Below, piece after piece: positions 25,095 to 34,892 of a stretch of 36,777 bases of DNA. The translations under genes were made by a program, and so were the position numbers. The notes under the pieces are model-generated. The model was not told where the DNA came from, did not search any database, and saw nothing but the letters and a program-made list of their open reading frames with translations. The DNA comes from an uncultured Clostridia bacterium (lineage in GTDB: Bacteria > Bacillota > Clostridia > TANB77 > CAG-508): contig CALXWT010000013.1 in the NCBI GenBank assembly GCA_944392445.1, positions 1-36,777 of the forward strand, read 5' to 3'. How positions within the stretch are numbered: position 1 is the first letter of the stretch; each line of letters begins with the position of its first letter.

Positions 25095-27653
25095 TCAAAT
25101 CCATTTAATCAAATTCAAATTTTGTGGGTCAAGTATCATTTCATGCTTTGGCATTACTCTAAATGTGTAACCATATTCTCCACCATTTACTAGTTTTATT
25201 TTAGCAGTGTATGTGTATGTTTTGTTTTCTTCGTTTTTCTCTTCTAGTCTCATTGGAATAATTTGAACATCATCCACAGCACCGTTATCTTCTATTTTTC
25301 CATAGTATACTTCTGGTGTAATATTATCTACTGAAATATTTGGTAAAAATACTTTACATCTTACATCTATATAATTTCCAGCATCTATTGTTACATTATT
25401 CAAATTATTTTCTTGGGTTATTTTTATATCGTCCCAATTTGCATATAGTTCCTCTTTCCAACTATTAAATTCTGTAACTTTATCTAATTTACTATAATAA
25501 TTATCATATAATTTACAAAGTGGTATATATAGCTTTTCTACATAATCTACAAGCATTCTTGAAGTACTAAATTTTCCTCCTGTTGATATAATAGAATTTT
25601 TCATTATTTTTACCCATTTTTCTGGTATGTTGTTTTTGTTTCTATCATAGTAGGTAGGCAATATTTTGTTTTCTAGTGTATTGTATATATCTTCACTATC
25701 AGCTTTATCTTGAACTTCGTTATTTTCATATTCGTCATTTAGACCAATATACCAACCGTTTTTTGAATTATATCCTTCAGCCCACCAGCCATCAAGCACA
25801 CTAAAGTTTGGTACTCCACAAACTGATGCTTTTTGTCCACTGGTTCCAGATGCTTCCATAGGTCTTCTTGGTGTATTTAACCACACATCCACACCACTTA
25901 TTAAGTATCTAGACATTGCTATGTTATAATCTTCTAGTAAAAAGATTTTTCCTTTAAATTGTGGTTTCATAGAAATTTCGTGTATGTATTTTATTAAGTC
26001 TTGTCCTTCCTTATCTGCTGGATGTGCCTTTCCTGCAAATATTATTTGCAATGGTCTGTCATTGTTACTAAATATTTGTGTTATTCTTTCTAAATCTTTA
26101 AATATTAATGTTGCTCTTTTATACGTTGCAAATCTTCTTGCAAATCCTATTGTTAATACATTTTCATTTAGTCTTGATGTTATTTTATCTATTTCTTGAT
26201 AACTATATCCACACCTATGTAATCTTTGTTTTGTGCTTTTCTTTACTAAATCTATAAGCTTTCGCTTTCTTTCCAAATGGACATCCCATAGTTTTTCGTC
26301 CGGTATGTTATTTATTCTTGCCCAAACTTCATCATTATATATATTGTCTTGCCAATATGGTGCTAAGTATTCATTATATAAATTCTTAATATTTTGTGGA
26401 AGCCATGTGCAAGTATGTATACCATTTGTTATGTATGTTATTGGTGCTTCATTTGCAGAAATGCTTGGCCAAATATCCCCAAATAGTTCTCTTGAAACTG
26501 CTCCGTGTAGTTTGCTTACACCATTTTTCTTTCCTGCAACTTTTAATGCTAAAACTCCCATATCAAATCCACTGCTTGGGCTAGCATTTGGCTTTTTTCC
26601 CATCTTAAAGAATTCTTGCTTACTTATTCCTAACTTGTCCCAATAATCTTTAAAATAGGTATCCATAAGTTCTATTGGAAAAATATCATTTCCTGCTGGC
26701 ACTGGTGTATGTGTTGTAAATACTGTTTTAGATGATACTATATCTCTTGCTATATTAAACGATACTTTTTTATCTTTTATTGTATTTTCTATTAATTTTA
26801 ATATTAGGAATGACGAGTGTCCTTCATTCATGTGGTATACAGTTGGTTTTACTCCTATTCTTCTTAAAAGTTCTACTCCTGCCATACCAAGTACAATTTC
26901 TTGTTGTATTCTGGTTTCTTGATTACCTCCATATAGAGTTTTGGTTATTCCTCTATATTCAGCTATATTTGCATCTATATCTGAATCCATTAAGTATAAG
27001 GTTACACGACCTACTTTTATCTCCCATACTTTAATGTATAATTTCTTTTTAGGTAAATCTACAGATATTATTAAATCTTTGCCGTCTACATCTTTTACTG
27101 GAAGTATAGGTAAATTATCAAGCTCTAAATCTACATATTTGGTTTCTTGCACACCTTGTCCATTTATAGTTTGCCAAAAATAACCATTTTTGTATAATAA
27201 ACCTACTGCAACTAAAGGAACTCCTAAGTCGCTTGCAGATTTCAAATGATCTCCTGATAAAATTCCAAGTCCACCAGAATAGATTGGAAGTATTTCATCT
27301 AGTCCATATTCTGCTGAGAAATATGCTATTAAATCATTTGTATTATCTGGATACTTTTTATTAAACCACGTATTTTTACTTTTAATGTAGTCGTCAAAAT
27401 CTTTTACAAATTTATCGTATTGCTTTAAAAATTCTGAATCTTCAGAAACTTTTTCGAGCTTTTCTTGTGTTACTTTCTTTAAGAATTTGACTGGATTTTT
27501 TCCAACTCTTTCCCAAACATCTATATCTATTTCCTTAAATAATCTTAAGAAATTTGTATTCCATGACCACCATAAATTATTGGCTATAACTGATAATTTT
27601 TCAATCCTTTTTGGTAATTGAGGATTTACTATTATCCTATTAAATGTGTACAT
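25095..27653 (-). CDS. glgP: Alpha-glucan (glycogen) phosphorylase
   Basis: An 852-residue GT35 phosphorylase that releases glucose 1-phosphate from alpha-1,4-glucan. The N-terminal part (PKRIEKLSVIANNLWWSWN) is the DUF3417 domain of the shorter bacterial/archaeal type. The catalytic core shows FSAEYGLDEILPIYSGGLG, HMNEGHSSFL, and the pyridoxal phosphate segment Gly-Thr-Ser-Gly-Gln-Lys-Ala-Ser near residues 600-608. The last 100 residues form a beta-rich domain (NVTIDAGNYIDVRCKVFLP). GGAGG lies nine bases before the ATG, and the promoter is at 27769-27797. It faces the GH57 and DUF4912 genes, so branching and breakdown of one storage glucan are encoded together. Confidence 0.95.
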   Translation of the reverse strand: MYTFNRIIVNPQLPKRIEKLSVIANNLWWSWNTNFLRLFKEIDIDVWERVGKNPVKFLKKVTQEKLEKVSEDSEFLKQYDKFVKDFDDYIKSKNTWFNKKYPDNTNDLIAYFSAEYGLDEILPIYSGGLGILSGDHLKSASDLGVPLVAVGLLYKNGYFWQTINGQGVQETKYVDLELDNLPILPVKDVDGKDLIISVDLPKKKLYIKVWEIKVGRVTLYLMDSDIDANIAEYRGITKTLYGGNQETRIQQEIVLGMAGVELLRRIGVKPTVYHMNEGHSSFLILKLIENTIKDKKVSFNIARDIVSSKTVFTTHTPVPAGNDIFPIELMDTYFKDYWDKLGISKQEFFKMGKKPNASPSSGFDMGVLALKVAGKKNGVSKLHGAVSRELFGDIWPSISANEAPITYITNGIHTCTWLPQNIKNLYNEYLAPYWQDNIYNDEVWARINNIPDEKLWDVHLERKRKLIDLVKKSTKQRLHRCGYSYQEIDKITSRLNENVLTIGFARRFATYKRATLIFKDLERITQIFSNNDRPLQIIFAGKAHPADKEGQDLIKYIHEISMKPQFKGKIFLLEDYNIAMSRYLISGVDVWLNTPRRPMEASGTSGQKASVCGVPNFSVLDGWWAEGYNSKNGWYIGLNDEYENNEVQDKADSEDIYNTLENKILPTYYDRNKNNIPEKWVKIMKNSIISTGGKFSTSRMLVDYVEKLYIPLCKLYDNYYSKLDKVTEFNSWKEELYANWDDIKITQENNLNNVTIDAGNYIDVRCKVFLPNISVDNITPEVYYGKIEDNGAVDDVQIIPMRLEEKNEENKTYTYTAKIKLVNGGEYGYTFRVMPKHEMILDPQNLNLIKWI

Positions 27654-27768
27654 TAATTTCTTCCTCCTTAGGTATTTTATTTGCTTTTTTCCTTTGTCTT
27701 GTGTTAGAACAGTATTCTTTTCTGTTGTATTTTTGTATTAGGCATACTGCTCCAATTTTTCTTAATAT

Positions 27769-27797
27769 ATTTTATAAATAAACTTAAAATATGTCAA
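27769..27797 (-). promoter_or_regulatory. Sigma-A promoter for glgP
   Basis: TTGACA (exact) and TAAAAT on the minus strand, 17 bases apart, followed by a leader of about 110 bases. Confidence 0.65.
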
Positions 27798-27857
27798 TGT
27801 TTTTTTGCAAAAATCTGCTATTTTCTTCAAAGGAATAACTGTTAGCAAACACAAGTA

Positions 27858-29129
27858 TCATTGCAAATTCATAATGTTCGTGTCTTTTTCTGTGTATTCT
27901 TCTGGTTTTAGTCCTACTTTTGTTCTCATGTTATCTAGAGTTAGTACTACTACAAGTGTTAGTACACATCCAAGTATTGTAAACGTGTTTGAAGTTGTGG
28001 TAACCCTAAGTAGAATTGAGGCAACAAACGTTATTACAAATCTTAAAATATTTTCTAATAAATTAAATGAAGAAGATATTTTTGTACGTAATTTTGTCGT
28101 TGTAAAATTATTTAAATATTGCTTTATTAATGGATAAAATGGTCCTTTTACAATGTATTGTACTAAAAATACTATTAATACTGTTATTACCTTTATTCCA
28201 TAAACTGCACCCGAACCACATATAATTCCTAATATAATAAAGGAAATTACTAATGGTAATGCAAGCTTTCCTAAGGTTTTGTTTCTGTATTTTTTATGGA
28301 ATCTGTGCTCGTTTCTTGCTGATATTCCAGATATTAATCCCATTATTGCAAATATTAATCCAAAATATCCTGATGGTATTCCCACTTCTTGCATAATACC
28401 ACTTCTAAGCATTGTTACCGATAGTAGAATACCTGATATTAATGCTCCAAAAAATAATAAGTTTTTTAGTCTTGGTGATTTACTAAATAGCTTATATGAA
28501 TTTTTTAAGTCTATTAAGTCGTCTTTTACAGTTTTTAAATCTATCTTTTCTCTCTTATCTATATCTTGGAATTTAGAAGCAAGATATATTGAAAAGATGG
28601 TAGTTAACAAACATAAAAACATTGGTATATATCCATTTATAGCAAATAATATACCAGCTATTACTGATGAGATAGCATCTATATAGTAGTAATAAGATGT
28701 TCCTTTTCCTTCTATTCTAGCAAAAAATACTCCTCTTTTCTCATTTTTTTCTAAGGAGTCATATAAAATATTGGATTCACACACTCCTTTTATTATAAAA
28801 CCGATGGCTGAGAGTAATTCTCCTAATACTATAAACCAAAAATTATTTCCTAGAATATATGTAAAAATTGCGACTGCTACAAAAGAATTTCCTATAATTA
28901 GACTCATTCTTTTTCCTAATGAATTTATTAGCACTGTAGCTGGAATAAGAAATAGCATTTTAAATATTGGATATGTAGACTCTGCTAAAAGAACATCTGC
29001 CGCACTTATTCCTTTAGTTTCTGTAAAAAATAAATATATTATTGCATAGTAGAAAAGTAAGTCCCATGAGAAGGTTTTATATCTAGTATACAGTTCTACA
29101 TTTATTTTTTTTGCTTTTGTATCTTCCAT
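27858..29129 (-). CDS. Major facilitator superfamily transporter
   Basis: The 423-residue product has about 12 hydrophobic segments in two halves, with a charged central loop near residues 190-215 (KFQDIDKREKIDLKTVKDDLIDLKN). The loop after the second segment, Asn-Ser-Leu-Gly-Lys-Arg-Met-Ser, resembles the MFS GxxxDRxxRR position. This matches the permease type often annotated as an MFS drug or sugar transporter; the substrate is not evident. AGGAGAG lies shortly before the ATG, and the gene begins 55 bases after dprA, so it is probably the last gene of the ylmH-folD-dprA unit. Confidence 0.85.
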   Translation of the reverse strand: MEDTKAKKINVELYTRYKTFSWDLLFYYAIIYLFFTETKGISAADVLLAESTYPIFKMLFLIPATVLINSLGKRMSLIIGNSFVAVAIFTYILGNNFWFIVLGELLSAIGFIIKGVCESNILYDSLEKNEKRGVFFARIEGKGTSYYYYIDAISSVIAGILFAINGYIPMFLCLLTTIFSIYLASKFQDIDKREKIDLKTVKDDLIDLKNSYKLFSKSPRLKNLLFFGALISGILLSVTMLRSGIMQEVGIPSGYFGLIFAIMGLISGISARNEHRFHKKYRNKTLGKLALPLVISFIILGIICGSGAVYGIKVITVLIVFLVQYIVKGPFYPLIKQYLNNFTTTKLRTKISSSFNLLENILRFVITFVASILLRVTTTSNTFTILGCVLTLVVVLTLDNMRTKVGLKPEEYTEKDTNIMNLQ

Positions 29130-29184
29130 TTTTTCTCTCTCCTTTGTTTTAATATCAATTTAATAATATCATATTTATATTTTA

Positions 29185-29856
29185 TTATCCATAATGATTT
29201 AAAATAATATCATTTACATTAGTTACCGGAATTGCTCCTTCTTTTATAAGCTCATTTGTTCCATAAGAACTCTCGCTAGATATGTTGCCTGGAATAGCAT
29301 ATACCTCTCTTCCTTGTTCTAGTGCAAAATCTACAGTAATCATAGTTCCACTTTTCTTTTTTGCTTCTATTACTAATACTCCATCAGAAAGCCCACTAAT
29401 TATTCTATTTCTTTCTGGAAAGTGATATTTTTCCGGCTTACTTCCTAACGGGTATTCTGTAATAATAGCTCCATTATTCATTATTATTTCTTTATATAGT
29501 TCTGCATTTTCTGGTGGATATATAACATCTAGCCCCGAGCCTAATACTGCTATTGTTTTTCCTTTTGCTCTTACTGCACCTAAGTGAGCATAAGCATCTA
29601 TTCCCTTGGCTAGTCCACTAATTACGCAAATGTTTGAAGTAGCAAGCTCATAGCCAAATTTATATGCATTTTCTATACCATATTTTGTACAATCTCTGCA
29701 ACCTACTATTGCTATGGATTTCTGTTGTAGTAATTTTTCATTTCCTAGCACATATAGCATTTTAGGTGGTGCATATATATTTCTTAATTTTTCTGGATAA
29801 AATTCATCTTCTAGTTTTATTGTTTTTATTTTGTTAGTATTTAATTTTATATTCAT
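29185..29856 (-). CDS. dprA: DprA/Smf DNA-processing protein, short form
   Basis: DprA binds incoming single-stranded DNA and loads RecA. The 223-residue product is essentially the Rossmann-like core: ALLV-type strands, then SGLAKGIDAYAHLGA, AVLGSGLDVIYPPEN and FPERNRIISGLSDGVLVIEA. The N-terminal helical domain is cut to about 30 residues (YPEKLRNIYAPPKMLYVLGN remains), and there is no C-terminal winged-helix domain, so it is well below the 290-360 residues common in the family. GGAG lies before the ATG with no sign of truncation by mutation. Whether it supports natural transformation is not known. Confidence 0.92.
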   Translation of the reverse strand: MNIKLNTNKIKTIKLEDEFYPEKLRNIYAPPKMLYVLGNEKLLQQKSIAIVGCRDCTKYGIENAYKFGYELATSNICVISGLAKGIDAYAHLGAVRAKGKTIAVLGSGLDVIYPPENAELYKEIIMNNGAIITEYPLGSKPEKYHFPERNRIISGLSDGVLVIEAKKKSGTMITVDFALEQGREVYAIPGNISSESSYGTNELIKEGAIPVTNVNDIILNHYG

Positions 29857-29989
29857 AGCAATTTCTCCTTGAATTAATTATTTTTAAGAAATTGCCCCCG
29901 AATTTATTTTTTGTATTTCTATAATTTAAAACTTTTTATTCTTATTTTTCTATTAGTAACTTACTATACTGCATTTAAGAAAAGCACTC

Positions 29990-30838
29990 TTAACCTAAAT
30001 TGCTTTGTTTGGTAGCTTTAACCACATTATTCATAAGCATTGCTATTGTCATAGGTCCTACTCCACCTGGTACTGGAGTTATATATGATGCTTTTTTAGA
30101 AACATTATCAAAATCCACATCACCTACTAATTTGCCTGCTTCGTTTCTATTAATTCCTACATCAATTACAACTGCATTTTCTTTTACCATATTTTTTTTA
30201 ACAAATTTGGGTTTTCCTAGTGCTGCTATTAAAATATCTGCTTCTTTTGTAATTTTTTCTATATTTTTGGTTTTAGAATGACATATAGTTACAGTAGCAT
30301 TTTTATTTAATAAGCATTGTATTAATGGCTTTCCTACAATATTGCTTCTGCCTATAATTACTGCTCTTTTTCCTTCTATTGGAATATTGTATTCTTCTAA
30401 CATTTTTATAACTCCGAATGGAGTACAAGATATAAATGCATCTTCACCTATAGCCAATTTTCCAATATTTATTGGGTTAAATCCGTCTACATCTTTTTTG
30501 TAATCAATAGCATCAAATGCCTCTCTAATATTTAAATGCTCTGGTATTGGACTTTGTAATAATATTCCGTTTACGTCTTTTCTATTATTTAAAGTCTTAA
30601 TTAAATTAATTAATTCTTCTTGTTTTATATTACTATCCATTAAAAACTCTTCAAATTCTATACCTATTTCGTTGCAGGCTTTGCTTTTGTTGCGTACATA
30701 CACTTCTGACGCTTTATCGTTTCCAACCATTATAACTGCAAGCTTTGGTATAATTCCATTTTTTCTTAAGTTTTTCACTTCTAGCTTTAATTCGCCACGT
30801 ATTTTTTTTGCAAGTTCTTTTCCGTTTATTAGTTCCAT
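29990..30838 (-). CDS. folD: Bifunctional methylenetetrahydrofolate dehydrogenase/cyclohydrolase
   Basis: FolD interconverts methylene-, methenyl- and formyl-tetrahydrofolate. The 282-residue product shows YVRNKSKACNEIGI with the catalytic lysine, LLQSPIPEHLN, KDVDGFNPINIG, and the NADP-binding GRSNIVGKPL followed by PVPGGVGPMTIAML. The start at 30838 (MELINGKELAKKI) matches the family's N-terminus; GGAGG lies 13 bases before it, rather far, while the frame from 30874 has no ribosome site. It is flanked by ylmH and dprA on the same strand. Confidence 0.96.
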   Translation of the reverse strand: MELINGKELAKKIRGELKLEVKNLRKNGIIPKLAVIMVGNDKASEVYVRNKSKACNEIGIEFEEFLMDSNIKQEELINLIKTLNNRKDVNGILLQSPIPEHLNIREAFDAIDYKKDVDGFNPINIGKLAIGEDAFISCTPFGVIKMLEEYNIPIEGKRAVIIGRSNIVGKPLIQCLLNKNATVTICHSKTKNIEKITKEADILIAALGKPKFVKKNMVKENAVVIDVGINRNEAGKLVGDVDFDNVSKKASYITPVPGGVGPMTIAMLMNNVVKATKQSNLG

Positions 30839-30907
30839 TTTTATTTTGTTTCCTCCATAAATTTTGTTTTTCAAATTACAATATAGCTTAATTTACTATT
30901 TTTCTAT

Positions 30908-31717
30908 TTATACATACTTTTCTATTTCTACCACTAAATTTCCTTTTTTTGTACTATTTAAAATTTCTCCTACTTTAAATCTTCCTTTTCCTCTTACAGT
31001 AATCAAATCATTTGTTTTTACTTCTTTTGAGCCTTTTACAACTAATTCGTGGTTTATAAATACCTTTTCTTCTTTAATTACTTCAGTAGCCTTTGCTCTA
31101 GATGTTCTAATAGCCTCTGAAACAATACTATCTATTCTCATAGATGGAATAATTATACTTATTTTCTCTGTTTTTGGTTCCTCTATTTTTAGTTCCGATA
31201 ATTTTACTATTTCGAATTGTGCTTTACTAAATCTAGTAAGCTCTTTTAGTCCATCTACCACATATTTTTCTGTATCTTTTAGCACTATTATATCTGCTCC
31301 ATCAAGGCTTGTAATTATGTCTCCTACTTTTTCTCTTTTTATTCCTATTTTTATAATTCCACTTAAATAGTTTCTATGTGCATACATTCCTTTTAGCTCG
31401 TTTGGAAGTACTATTCTAATTATTCCAATTACTGAATTGTAATCAAACCTATTATTTTTAAAAATTTCTTCTAACTTTTCAGGATATATAATAATTGTTG
31501 TTCTTTCTGCTGTTTTATACCCTCCATAAGCTATATAATTAGTAAACTTTATTTCATTTAAAATCTTTTCTAATAATTGTCTTTGTCTCATATCTAAAAA
31601 GTCTGTATGTTCTACTGAATTTCGTTTTGTAGTAAATTCTATTTTATCTAGCATTTTTGAAACTAAAAGCTTATCTTCTTCATTTGCTATTTTACTTAGT
31701 ATTTCTTGCTTGTTCAA
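30908..31717 (-). CDS. ylmH: YlmH-type S4-domain RNA-binding protein
   Basis: A 269-residue protein of the YlmH family, which carries a central RNA-binding fold and a C-terminal S4 domain (MRIDSIVSEAIRTSRAKATEVIKEEKVFINHELV). YlmH-type proteins have been linked to ribosome quality control and division. The TTG at 31717 is taken as start because AAAGGAG lies eight bases before it and the product then matches the usual 255-270 residues. In many Firmicutes ylmH is near divIVA and the ftsZ cluster; here it heads a unit with folD, dprA and an MFS transporter. Confidence 0.9.
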   Translation of the reverse strand: MNKQEILSKIANEEDKLLVSKMLDKIEFTTKRNSVEHTDFLDMRQRQLLEKILNEIKFTNYIAYGGYKTAERTTIIIYPEKLEEIFKNNRFDYNSVIGIIRIVLPNELKGMYAHRNYLSGIIKIGIKREKVGDIITSLDGADIIVLKDTEKYVVDGLKELTRFSKAQFEIVKLSELKIEEPKTEKISIIIPSMRIDSIVSEAIRTSRAKATEVIKEEKVFINHELVVKGSKEVKTNDLITVRGKGRFKVGEILNSTKKGNLVVEIEKYV

Positions 31718-31750
31718 GTTTTTGTCTCCTTTTAGAATGTTTTCGTAATA

Positions 31751-31779
31751 ATTGTACCATATCCTTTGCATTTTTTAAA
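31751..31779 (-). promoter_or_regulatory. Sigma-A promoter for ylmH
   Basis: TTTAAA and TACAAT on the minus strand, 17 bases apart, about 33 bases upstream of the TTG start. The -35 box is weak. Confidence 0.45.
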
Positions 31780-31827
31780 TGGATTTTTTAATTTTTTTAT
31801 ATTCCCTGCAAAAATGTGTTTATCCTC

Positions 31828-31857
31828 TTGAAAATGCTAGTCTTTTTGTAGTATAAT
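31828..31857 (+). promoter_or_regulatory. Sigma-A promoter for the surface protein gene
   Basis: TTGAAA and TATAAT, 18 bases apart, about 37 bases before the ATG at 31895. Confidence 0.65.
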
Positions 31858-31894
31858 AGATGTTGAAGTTCATTTTTAAAGGAGATATGGTATT

Positions 31895-33457
31895 ATGATT
31901 AAATTTTCTAAGAAAATTTTATGCATTTTAATAGCCTTATTCTGTATATTTGGCATAGTATCTCAAGTTTTTGCAACAGATGCTAGCGTACCTACAGATA
32001 CTGAACCAAGCACAGAAACTGAAACAAATGATCAAAACACTCCTGCTACTGGTACAACCACATTAGAAATAGTTGAAAATAATGTATGTACCATCGAAAT
32101 TGATGACTTAGCAAGGTTTGAAAAACGAATTACTGCTTTTGATGAAACTGAGAAATCAGCCACATTAACTTTAAGCCTAACCAATTTAAAAAAAGTAGAA
32201 GAAAGATATATGGATGTTGAAATATTTTTTGTTATAGATAACTCAGCTAGTATGACCACAGCTTATGTCGGTGACATAACTAGAAAACAGGCAGTTATTG
32301 ATTCTGCTAATTCATTAGTAGATAAAATTTTTGCTCAAAATAGTAATGTTGAGGTTGGTGTTGTAGGCTTTTCTAGCTTAGATACAACAGCTGGCGAAAC
32401 AGAAGGAACTATAAATGACGCAACCTTAAGATTGAGCTTAACTAATTCTTCATCTGCTGTAAAAAGTGCTATATCTGGTTTATCCGACCTTGATGTTGGA
32501 CCAAGAACTAATATAGATGCTGGTGTAACTATTGCAAGGGATAATTTTTCTTCTAAAGAAAATGTTAGAAGATATATAATTCTTTTAACAGATGGTGTGC
32601 CTAATAATGATACTAATGGTCATTTTTTAGACTATTCTGACACTGTTTTGTTGGGTACCAAGTCTAAATTAGAAGAAATTGAAGCAAGTGGAATTAGCAT
32701 AATTAGTGCTATGATTAATTTAAATGATACAACAGAACCAACTACTGGACGCACATATAGAGAGCTTGCAGAAACCGTATTTGGTACAGAGGAAAATCCT
32801 ACAACTAGTACATATTTTTATATTGACGATACTGAAATTGAAAACACTATTGTAAATGATATATTTGATAGCTTAGTAATAGTTACAGATAATACTTTAA
32901 GAAATATTACAATTACAGATTATTTTCCACAAGAAATAATTGATAACTTTAATTTTGAATATGTAGCAAGTCCAAATATTGGAACAGTATCACAAACAGT
33001 AAATACTGAAAACAATTCTATTACATGGATTATTGAGTTATTAAGTGAAGGAGAAACAGCAACTCTAAGCTATAAATTAACATTAAAAGATGATTATAAT
33101 AAAGATATTGTTGATATAATCTTAAAAACAAACGACCACGTAGATATTACTGGGGAGGATGCAAACGGTCCTGTAGAAGAAACATCAGATGTTTCTCCTA
33201 CTATAAGGGTTGAATATGAAGAGCCAATTATAGAACCTGAGCCTGAACCAGAACCAGAACCTGAGCCTGAACCTGAACCTGAACCTGAACCTGAACCAGA
33301 GCCAGAGCCAGAACCAGAGGAACCAGATGATACAATTGCACCTATGCCAATTCCTCAAACAGGTGATATTTTATTTGCTATATTCATTATAATCTTTACT
33401 ACACTTGCTATAATTAGTGCTACAAGATATATGCGTATAAGAAAAATGGAGCGTTAA
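31895..33457 (+). CDS. Sortase-anchored surface protein with von Willebrand A domain
   Basis: The 520-residue product has a signal peptide (cut probably after Val-Phe-Ala, residue 27), a Thr/Glu-rich stretch, and a vWA domain with MIDAS motif Asp115-Asn-Ser117-Ala-Ser119. A beta-rich domain follows (residues about 335-430, ITDYFPQEIIDNF onward), resembling adhesin repeats. The wall-spanning part is a run of 14 Glu-Pro pairs. The end is a cell-wall sorting signal: Ile-Pro-Gln-Thr-Gly, a hydrophobic helix, and a Arg/Lys-rich tail. The Ile in place of Leu is a known variant of LPXTG. Such proteins often act in adhesion or as pilus tips; no pilin or sortase gene is in the window. GGAG is 10 bases before the ATG. 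Confidence 0.88.
   Translation: MIKFSKKILCILIALFCIFGIVSQVFATDASVPTDTEPSTETETNDQNTPATGTTTLEIVENNVCTIEIDDLARFEKRITAFDETEKSATLTLSLTNLKKVEERYMDVEIFFVIDNSASMTTAYVGDITRKQAVIDSANSLVDKIFAQNSNVEVGVVGFSSLDTTAGETEGTINDATLRLSLTNSSSAVKSAISGLSDLDVGPRTNIDAGVTIARDNFSSKENVRRYIILLTDGVPNNDTNGHFLDYSDTVLLGTKSKLEEIEASGISIISAMINLNDTTEPTTGRTYRELAETVFGTEENPTTSTYFYIDDTEIENTIVNDIFDSLVIVTDNTLRNITITDYFPQEIIDNFNFEYVASPNIGTVSQTVNTENNSITWIIELLSEGETATLSYKLTLKDDYNKDIVDIILKTNDHVDITGEDANGPVEETSDVSPTIRVEYEEPIIEPEPEPEPEPEPEPEPEPEPEPEPEPEPEEPDDTIAPMPIPQTGDILFAIFIIIFTTLAIISATRYMRIRKMER
33233..33316 (+). repeat. Hexanucleotide tandem repeat coding for Glu-Pro pairs
   Basis: Fourteen units of GAACCT and close variants (GAGCCT, GAACCA, GAGCCA) code for the wall-spanning Glu-Pro run. 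Loss or gain of six bases keeps frame, so the length may vary between strains. Confidence 0.85.
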
Positions 33458-33580
33458 TCATTAGGATTATATGATAGAATTTTATATATTGGAAATCGTC
33501 AAAAAGCACTGAAACATAAAGTACAAGTCAATTTTCCATATATATTACTAATTTATTATTCTTCTGAGTACAAAAAAAAA

Positions 33581-33638
33581 TTGAAATAACCCACCAATGT
33601 TATACATTAAATTTTAACATTGGTGGGTCTTTTATTTT
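33581..33638. terminator. Two-way terminator between the surface protein and ABC transporter genes
   Basis: Arms ACCCACCAATGTTA and TAACATTGGTGGGT pair perfectly around 12 bases, with T-rich tails on both strands. Confidence 0.85.
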
Positions 33639-33646
33639 TCCCTTTA

Positions 33647-34891
33647 TTAATTATTTTTATCTCTATAAACTCTTATCATATCCTTAAGGCTCATTTTTGT
33701 ACCATAATTTAAAATTGCATTTGAATATATCTTTATTGCAACTTTTGTAATAATTAATATTGTAACTAATAAAATAGCTATGGAAATGGCTACTTCTGCC
33801 CCATTTGCAATTCCCATCATTATTCTAAATGGCATACAAAATGGTGAAGATATTGGGAATAATGCTGCAAAAGTATTTAAATCACTAGTTGGATTCATCA
33901 TAGTAAAATATGATAAATAGAATCCAATTACTGCAAGTATTGTTACTGGTGTATTAGCAGATTGTATATCTTCTGGTTTACTTACTGTAGAGCCTGTTAG
34001 CGCATATAATAAGGCATAAGTAAAATATCCTAGTATAAAATAAATAATTGTTATAACTGCTAAATATGGCGTCATTTGAGACATATCTAAAATAGATTCT
34101 AATATTCCTGGCTCTAGGAACAATTTAGCAGATATTAGTGCTACAGCCACAAATACACATACTTGTATTAGTCCAACCAAACCTATACCTATGGTTTTCC
34201 CTAGCACTATTGTTCTTGGTGAAGTTGAAGTTACTAATGTTTCCATTATTTTTGATGTTTTTTCTGTGGTAATTGAGCTTGAAACTTGGTATGCACAGAA
34301 ATATATTGCATAGAATAATACTATAGATAGCATCATTATTGCTAAAACATTGCCACTTACTTCTTGTTCGTCTGTTTGCTCAATACTATATTCAAAATTT
34401 GGTGTTAAACTTTGAATTTGTTCTTCTGTAAGTCCAAGTTTAGAAATTTGCAAATTTGTATAAATTCCATTTATAGCATCCATTAAGTCTTGTGGCATAC
34501 TCTCCATCATAGTCATATCTCTTACTATATATCTTAATTTGTATGTATCTTCATTATTTTCTACTATAATAGCCTCATCTAGTTCTTCGTTATTTATTTT
34601 TTCCTTTATATCCTCAAAGCTTAAATTTTCAGTTGTAGTTTGCACATCATAACCTAATTCCATATTGTTTAGTCCTTCCAAGCTCCCTTCAAAAAGGTTT
34701 GTGCTATCTACAATTAGTAATTTACTATTTCCGTCGCCTGATTGGTCATCTCCATTAAATAAATTAATAATATTTGGTATATTAAAACCTATTACAATAA
34801 TTAATAAAATAATTATTGTTGATACAATAAAGGACTTTCTCTTTACCATATCTTTTATTGTAAAACCTATTACTGTTTTTAAATCCCTCAT
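33647..34891 (-). CDS. ABC-2 type transporter permease (NatB-like)
   Basis: A 414-residue membrane subunit of an exporter. One N-terminal membrane helix (residues about 20-42), a large outer domain to about residue 175, then five or six membrane segments match the NatB/ABC-2 family. AAGGTGG lies nine bases before the ATG at 34891, which begins one base after the ATPase stop; a GTG at 34900 overlaps the ATPase and is less likely. The pair is translationally coupled. NatAB exports sodium in Bacillus subtilis, but related pairs export other compounds, so the substrate is not certain. Confidence 0.88.
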   Translation of the reverse strand: MRDLKTVIGFTIKDMVKRKSFIVSTIIILLIIVIGFNIPNIINLFNGDDQSGDGNSKLLIVDSTNLFEGSLEGLNNMELGYDVQTTTENLSFEDIKEKINNEELDEAIIVENNEDTYKLRYIVRDMTMMESMPQDLMDAINGIYTNLQISKLGLTEEQIQSLTPNFEYSIEQTDEQEVSGNVLAIMMLSIVLFYAIYFCAYQVSSSITTEKTSKIMETLVTSTSPRTIVLGKTIGIGLVGLIQVCVFVAVALISAKLFLEPGILESILDMSQMTPYLAVITIIYFILGYFTYALLYALTGSTVSKPEDIQSANTPVTILAVIGFYLSYFTMMNPTSDLNTFAALFPISSPFCMPFRIMMGIANGAEVAISIAILLVTILIITKVAIKIYSNAILNYGTKMSLKDMIRVYRDKNN

Positions 34892-34892
34892 T

